From positions 1-25,890 of the forward strand of contig CAIOGK010000045.1 of the NCBI GenBank assembly GCA_903857815.1: a DNA stretch of 25,890 bases, read 5' to 3'. Source of the DNA: Candidatus Falkowiibacteriota bacterium. Lineage in GTDB: Bacteria; Patescibacteriota; Patescibacteriia; Patescibacteriales; UBA12465. This document shows, piece after piece, positions 21,234 to 25,890 of the stretch. Positions within the stretch are counted from its first letter, which is position 1; the number at the start of each line of letters is the position of its first letter. The translations under genes were made by a program, and so were the position numbers. The notes below the pieces were generated by a model, which was not told where the DNA came from, searched no databases, and saw only the letters and a list, made by a program, of their open reading frames with translations.

Positions 21234-23754
21234 CAATTTCTGGGCTAGCGGTTCTTTTATAGAATTGTTGTTTTACTATTTCAACCATTATTAAGTAGAT
21301 TATAACCAAAACAAAGATAGTAATAAAAGCGATAATTGGTAGCGGTTCAAATCCGAACACCGCCCCAAATCTGCTTAAAGCAATTACTGCTCCTAATCCG
21401 ACTGCGCCCAGGGTAGTTGCTAATAATAGTTTACTTGGCCAAGATTCTAAGAAGGGTAATTTTTGTGTACGGATGACATAAATTACTAAAGTTTGGGTAG
21501 CTAGCGACTCTATAAACCAGCCTGCTTGAAAAGCCCCACCGCTGAGATTAAGGACTCCAAATAATACATAGAAAGTAAGAAAATCAAATAACGAACTAAT
21601 TGGCCCAAACACCAACATATATTTTTTTATAAATTTAATGTTCCAATGCTTTGGCTTTTTTAAATATTCTTTATCTACATTATCCGAGGGAATTGATAAT
21701 TGTGAAGAATCATAAATAAAGTTATTTAATAATATTTGTCCGGCAGTCATCGGGAAGAAAGGGAGAAATAAGCTTGCGCCTATCATGGAAAACATATTCC
21801 CGAAATTAGAACTTAAACACATTAACAAATACTTCATGGTATTGCCAAAAGTTTTTCGTCCCTCAATTACACCATCCATTAATTCCTTTAATCCTTTTTT
21901 CATTAAAATAATATCGGCTGTTTCTTTGGCAATATCAACGGCGTTATCTACAGAAATTCCAACGTCCGCCGCCTTTAAAGATGGAGCATCATTAATTCCA
22001 TCCCCAAGATAGCCGACAACCAAGCCATTTCTTTTTAATTCAATAATAATTTTCTCTTTTTGAGAGGGACTTAAACGGGCGCAAATTGTTGCTCCCTGTA
22101 TTTTTTTATAAATTTCTTCGTCAGTTAGGCGGTTTAAATCTAAATCGATACCGGTAACAATTCCTTTTACTTCAAGACCAATATCCTCACAGATTTTTTT
22201 TGTTACGAGCGGGCTATCTCCCGTTAGAATTTTCATTTCTATTCCGTGTTCCTGCATAAATACTAAAGTCTCTTTAACGTCTTTCTTTGGTGGGTCGTAA
22301 AAGGCCATAAACCCCTTAAGAGTTAGGCCACTCTCTTCTGATACAGAATATTGTTTTTTTCTCTCACTAATATCTTTCTCGGCAATCGCTAAAACCCTTA
22401 AACCCTGGCTACTAAGATTATCATAAATTGCATTTGCTTGTTTTAAAATTTCTGGTGTAATAGCTTTTATTTTGTTGCCATCTATATAGTTGGTACTTAT
22501 TTTAAATACTTCTTCAGGCGCCCCCTTAGTAATCATGGTTAAACTTTCATTTTTTTCATAAACAATTGAGGACCTCTTACGATTAAAATCGTATGGGAGT
22601 TCTTCGATTTTTTTATAAGCTCCCATTTCTAAAGTCTGATGATCTAAGATCGCCTTATCGAGTATGCTTTTTATACCGGTTTCAAAATAACCATTAATAT
22701 ATGCTGAAAGAAATATGTTTTCTGATTCTTTTCCAAAAATATCAACATGCTGGATTAGCGTTATTTTATCTTCAGTTAAGGTCCCGGTTTTATCAGTACA
22801 TAAAATATCCATTGAGCCAAAAGTTGGGATAGAGTTAAGTTTTTTAACAATAACACCGCCCTTGGCCATTTTAGCCGCCCCCTTGGCCATGTTAATGCTC
22901 ATAATCATCGGTAACAGTTCGGGTGTTACTCCAACGGCAACCGCTAGCGCAAACAGGAAAGAATTTAAAAAGCCTTTATTCATTATGGCGTTAATCAAAA
23001 AGATAATTGCCACAATAATGATAATGACGCGAATAATTAGAAAGCCGAAACTTTTAATTCCTTTTTCAAAAGCATTTTCTGTTTCTGGACTTGATACTTT
23101 TTGGGCAATCTGACCAAATTCAGTAGTAATTCCAATGTTAGTTACTAAAAAGCTTCCATATCCGGAGATTACATTTGTCCCGGCAAAAATTACATTATTG
23201 TTATCAACAAATTTTTCTGTTGGCAGACTTTCTCCGGTTAGACTTGCTTCGTTTAAAAAGAAATCATCGGCGTTAATAATTTTTCCGTCCGCCGGAACAA
23301 TATCTCCCGCCGATAATAAAATAATATCTCCAGGGACAATATATTTTTTATCTAATTCCTGCTCTTTCCCATCGCGTCTTATTTTTGCTTGAATAGCGAG
23401 ACGGCGAGCAATCTTTTCCGCTGCTTTACTAGATTTATGTTCTTGGTAAAAGTTTAAAATAATACTAAAGAATATCATCGATAAAATAATCGACATGCTT
23501 CTAAGTTCTCCGGTCATTCCAGAAATTAAAGCCGCAACGATAAGAATGATAATTAGGGGATTTTTAAAATAACCAAGGAATAAGATTATGGAAGAAACTT
23601 TTTTAGCGGCCTTAAATTCGTTATAACCGAAAAGCTTTGATCTTTGGATTGCTTCTTCGGTTTTAAGACCGTCAGGACTTGAGCCAGTAATAGTAAAGAG
23701 GTTAGTTAAAGGTAAGGCTTTAAGGTCTGAAGTAGTAACTTTATTGATTTGCAT
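21223..23754 (-). CDS. mgtA: Magnesium-translocating P-type ATPase (MgtA/MgtB-like)
   Basis: 843 residues. P-type ATPase motifs in order: 'LTGES' (172-176, actuator), 'AVGVTPELLPMI' in helix 4 (the P3B-type cation site), 'CTDKTGTLTED' with phosphorylated Asp321, 'TKGAPEEV' (nucleotide site), 'KILTGDSP' and 'GDGINDAPSLKAADVGISV' (hinge). The stretch 'LSAYINGYFETGIKS' and helix 6-region 'LLNNFIYDSSQLSIPSDNVD' are characteristic of MgtA-type Mg2+ importers. The protein is slightly shorter than the usual 890-900 residues, mainly at the N-terminus. It imports Mg2+ using ATP. Only 62 bases separate it from the divergent MBOAT ATG, so no long magnesium-sensing leader is possible. Its 3' end overlaps the reductase gene. 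Confidence 0.93.
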   Translation of the reverse strand: MQINKVTTSDLKALPLTNLFTITGSSPDGLKTEEAIQRSKLFGYNEFKAAKKVSSIILFLGYFKNPLIIILIVAALISGMTGELRSMSIILSMIFFSIILNFYQEHKSSKAAEKIARRLAIQAKIRRDGKEQELDKKYIVPGDIILLSAGDIVPADGKIINADDFFLNEASLTGESLPTEKFVDNNNVIFAGTNVISGYGSFLVTNIGITTEFGQIAQKVSSPETENAFEKGIKSFGFLIIRVIIIIVAIIFLINAIMNKGFLNSFLFALAVAVGVTPELLPMIMSINMAKGAAKMAKGGVIVKKLNSIPTFGSMDILCTDKTGTLTEDKITLIQHVDIFGKESENIFLSAYINGYFETGIKSILDKAILDHQTLEMGAYKKIEELPYDFNRKRSSIVYEKNESLTMITKGAPEEVFKISTNYIDGNKIKAITPEILKQANAIYDNLSSQGLRVLAIAEKDISERKKQYSVSEESGLTLKGFMAFYDPPKKDVKETLVFMQEHGIEMKILTGDSPLVTKKICEDIGLEVKGIVTGIDLDLNRLTDEEIYKKIQGATICARLSPSQKEKIIIELKRNGLVVGYLGDGINDAPSLKAADVGISVDNAVDIAKETADIILMKKGLKELMDGVIEGRKTFGNTMKYLLMCLSSNFGNMFSMIGASLFLPFFPMTAGQILLNNFIYDSSQLSIPSDNVDKEYLKKPKHWNIKFIKKYMLVFGPISSLFDFLTFYVLFGVLNLSGGAFQAGWFIESLATQTLVIYVIRTQKLPFLESWPSKLLLATTLGAVGLGAVIALSRFGAVFGFEPLPIIAFITIFVLVIIYLIMVEIVKQQFYKRTASPEIARS

Positions 23755-23816
23755 AATATTATAATCTAATTTATATTTATTATAGCATTTTTTTCGTTAA
23801 TTTGGGTGTTTGTTTT

Positions 23817-25262
23817 ATGCTTTTTAATTCCTTATTTTTTCTGTTCGTATTTTTCCCGCTCGTTACGGGGTTTTATTATATTTTACCTCATAAATTTCGT
23901 TGGGCTTGGCTGCTACTGGCTAGTTGTTATTTTTATATGGGGTTTATCCCTCAGTATATTTTAATTTTAGCAGTTACTATCATAATTGATTATTTTGCAG
24001 GAATTTTAATTGCTAAGTCATCTGGTCGCAAAAAAAAGCTTTTTTTAATTATTAGCATCCTTTCAAATATCGGAATGCTTTTTGTTTTTAAGTATTTTAA
24101 TTTTTTTAATGCAAACTTTGGAGTGCTAGCCGAGTTAATTCATTGGAATTATTCTATTTCTAGTTTATCCCTCATATTGCCGATTGGCTTATCTTTTCAT
24201 ACTTTTCAAAGTTTAAGCTATATAGTTGAGGTTTATTATGGTCGCCAGAAAACAGAACGACATTTCGGTGTTTTTGCTCTTTATGTAATGTTTTATCCGC
24301 AATTGGTCGCTGGCCCGATTGAAAGACCACAAAATTTACTGCATCAATTTCATGATAAACATTATTTTAAGATTGAACGTTTTTTTAGTGGTTTGCGTTT
24401 AATTATTTGGGGGCTATTTAAGAAAGTAGTAATTGCCGATAGAGTTTCCATTTTTGTTAACCAAATTTTTAATAATGTTCAGGATTATACCGGGCCCTAT
24501 TTTATTTTAGCGACTTTTTTATTTGCTTTTCAAATTTATTGTGATTTTTCTGGTTATTCCGATATGGCGCGGGGCTTAGCACGCACGATGGGTTTTGAAT
24601 TGATGGTTAATTTTAAAGCACCATATTTCGCTAAGTCAATTTCTGATTTCTGGCGCCGCTGGCATATATCTTTATCTTCTTGGTTTCGCGATTACGTATA
24701 TATTCCGCTAGGGGGCAGCCACGTTTCAAATTGGCGCTGGCAATATAATTTGTTTATCACCTTTCTTTTAAGTGGTATTTGGCATGGGGCTAATTGGACT
24801 TATGTTATTTGGGGCGGGCTTAATGGTTTTTATTTAGTTTTTGCACTTTGGACTAATAAAATTAATTTAAGAATTGCTCAAATTTTAAAATTAGAAAATA
24901 CCGCGTTTCAAAAAATATATCAGACAATAATTACGTTTATCTTGGTTTGTATTGGTTGGATATTTTTTCGGGCGCAATCGGTTAGCGAAGCTTGGTATAT
25001 TTTACGACAGATATTTACAGACGGTTATAATTTATTGAGTTTATGGCCATTTATTATGCAATATCGGTATTCATTTATAATTGTTTTTGGGGCGATTGGG
25101 CTTTTATTCGTAGTTGATTATTTTGTATCAAGCGATAAGCGCTGGGAGAAGATTAAGCGCTTACCCTTATCGTATCAGATAGCCGCCTGCTCAATTATCT
25201 TATTTTTAATTATGCTTTTAGGTCGTTTTGTGAATGAACAGTTTATTTATTTTCAATTTTGA
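23817..25262 (+). CDS. MBOAT-family O-acyltransferase (AlgI-like)
   Basis: 481 residues from ATG 23817; a TTG 15 bases upstream is in frame, but MLFNS is the usual family start. About ten to twelve membrane helices. AlgI/DltB landmarks are 'LPIGLSFHTFQSLSYIVEVY', 'YPQLVAGPIERP', 'QIYCDFSGYSDMARG', 'ISDFWRRWHISLSSWFRDY', 'YIPLGGS' and 'LSGIWHGANWTYVIWGGLNG', the last with the catalytic His. AlgI-type proteins move acetyl groups across the membrane for O-acetylation of surface polysaccharides. The next gene, four bases after the stop, encodes a GDSF-containing exported protein, the expected acetyltransferase partner. The gene ends in TGA. Confidence 0.92.
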   Translation: MLFNSLFFLFVFFPLVTGFYYILPHKFRWAWLLLASCYFYMGFIPQYILILAVTIIIDYFAGILIAKSSGRKKKLFLIISILSNIGMLFVFKYFNFFNANFGVLAELIHWNYSISSLSLILPIGLSFHTFQSLSYIVEVYYGRQKTERHFGVFALYVMFYPQLVAGPIERPQNLLHQFHDKHYFKIERFFSGLRLIIWGLFKKVVIADRVSIFVNQIFNNVQDYTGPYFILATFLFAFQIYCDFSGYSDMARGLARTMGFELMVNFKAPYFAKSISDFWRRWHISLSSWFRDYVYIPLGGSHVSNWRWQYNLFITFLLSGIWHGANWTYVIWGGLNGFYLVFALWTNKINLRIAQILKLENTAFQKIYQTIITFILVCIGWIFFRAQSVSEAWYILRQIFTDGYNLLSLWPFIMQYRYSFIIVFGAIGLLFVVDYFVSSDKRWEKIKRLPLSYQIAACSIILFLIMLLGRFVNEQFIYFQF

Positions 25263-25266
25263 TTAA

Positions 25267-25890
25267 ATGAAGATTTTAAAAAAAATTATCGTTTTTGTTG
25301 GTTGGATATTTTTTATAATGGCGATATTTTTTTTAGTGGCCGGTAAAAATAAAGAGTTGGGGCGCAAGTTTTTGTATCAGGATGATGGGAGCGGTATTTA
25401 TCGCGGCGCCGATGGTATTAATTATTTAGGAGGAGATTTATTTAATTTTTCTGAAGTTAATAATTTTAAAGAAAAAATTAAAATTACCAAGCTTCAAGAA
25501 AGCTCTTCAATCGCCGAAGCGGATATTATATTAAAGGGAGACTCCTTTTTTAATACTGGCTTTGATTCTGTCCCGGTACCAAATGTTTTAGAAAAAAATA
25601 CTGGGAAGAAAGTTTTTTATAAAGCAACTTCAGGGCGTGAAATAACACCTCTAAAGTATTTAGAGGAGATTAATTATCAGACAGGAGAAGAAAAATATTT
25701 TATTTTAGAAACCGTGGAGCGTAATTCTGTTGAAAGGGCGCGTGGGCTAGCATCAGACTTTAAAGATATAAATAATAAAAATGTTACTTCAGTTGAAGCG
25801 CCAACACGCTTGTCTAATTTAAAAACAAAGATTAAACAGCTTGTATTTGATAGAGTTGATGTGGAATATTTTATAAAAAATAACTTTTTG
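25267..25890 (+). CDS. SGNH/AlgX-like acetyltransferase partner, 3' truncated by window
   Basis: The frame stays open to the window edge, giving 208 residues and no stop. Residues about 6-25 form a membrane anchor or signal peptide ('IIVFVGWIFFIMAIFFLVAG'). 'ADIILKGDSFFNTG' (85-98) has the GDSx serine block (Ser93) of SGNH hydrolases as arranged in AlgJ/AlgX/DltD-type O-acetyltransferases. The region 'GKKVFYKATSGREITPLKYLEE' fits the segment after block I. The catalytic Asp/His block would lie beyond the window. It starts four bases after the MBOAT gene, so the pair is co-transcribed and probably works together: MBOAT exports the acetyl group and this protein places it on a glycan. The SGNH assignment rests on one motif plus context. 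Confidence 0.65.
   Translation, partial: MKILKKIIVFVGWIFFIMAIFFLVAGKNKELGRKFLYQDDGSGIYRGADGINYLGGDLFNFSEVNNFKEKIKITKLQESSSIAEADIILKGDSFFNTGFDSVPVPNVLEKNTGKKVFYKATSGREITPLKYLEEINYQTGEEKYFILETVERNSVERARGLASDFKDINNKNVTSVEAPTRLSNLKTKIKQLVFDRVDVEYFIKNNFL

Noticed and set aside
22715..23392. Plus-strand frames of 132 and 85 residues opposite mgtA
   Set aside because: The minus strand has continuous P-type ATPase motifs here; the plus frames show no family features.
1..25890. tRNAs, rRNAs, CRISPR arrays, insertion sequences
   Set aside because: No cloverleaf, no rRNA-like conserved stretch, no regularly spaced direct repeats and no transposase-like protein were seen by eye; a covariance search would be more sensitive.

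Overview
This AT-rich, tightly packed window most resembles a member of the Candidate Phyla Radiation (Patescibacteria). Three things point there. The exported protein at 1070-1762 carries a duplicated 'GRIL...YYVNP...LGI.N' module that I associate with patescibacterial surface proteins. Most start codons lack a Shine-Dalgarno sequence. The gene mix is nucleotide hydrolases, metal transporters and short membrane proteins, with no biosynthetic pathway visible. TGA is used as a stop (TerC and MBOAT genes), so the code is standard, not the TGA=Gly code of Gracilibacteria/SR1. The phylum is inferred from style and not proven. I saw no tRNA, rRNA, CRISPR array, transposase or phage module.

Layout. 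1-1762 (minus): a YggT-like membrane protein, an orphan PAS protein and an exported cupredoxin-like protein. 2037-3461 (plus): an ECF-type sigma factor divergent from the cupredoxin gene, a putative lipoprotein with its own promoter and terminator, and a 57-residue membrane protein. 3476-7014 (plus): a PRPP-synthetase homologue behind a highly structured leader, an aldo/keto reductase, a short TspO and a TerC-family metal exporter. 7081-12014: a HIT protein (minus), divergent from a plus-strand run of Nudix, MazG/PRA-PH-like, membrane spermidine-synthase-like, DUF84 inosine/xanthosine triphosphatase and a divergent family II pyrophosphatase (DHH/DHHA2). This looks like a nucleotide-pool cleaning cluster. 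12070-14587: a SAM methyltransferase (minus), an anchored metallophosphoesterase (plus) and a PlsC-type acyltransferase (minus), separated by shared terminators. 14643-17625: a zinc-uptake operon (Fur/Zur regulator, ZnuA, ZnuC, ZnuB) with a clear promoter and a candidate operator.

17695-21233 is the most interesting region. Four genes encode what looks like a split NADPH-oxidase/ferric-reductase-type electron exporter: a cytosolic FAD/NAD module tethered to the membrane with an outside Pro-rich tail, a secreted acidic calcium-loop protein, an ApbE FMN transferase without a signal peptide, and a membrane protein with outside calcium loops and four histidines spaced as in bis-heme b reductases. 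No terminator is visible between the znu operon and this locus. 21223-23754 (minus) is an MgtA-type P-type ATPase that overlaps the reductase gene tail to tail. 23817-25890 (plus) is an MBOAT O-acyltransferase followed by a truncated (window edge) SGNH/AlgX-like protein, a probable surface-glycan acetylation pair.
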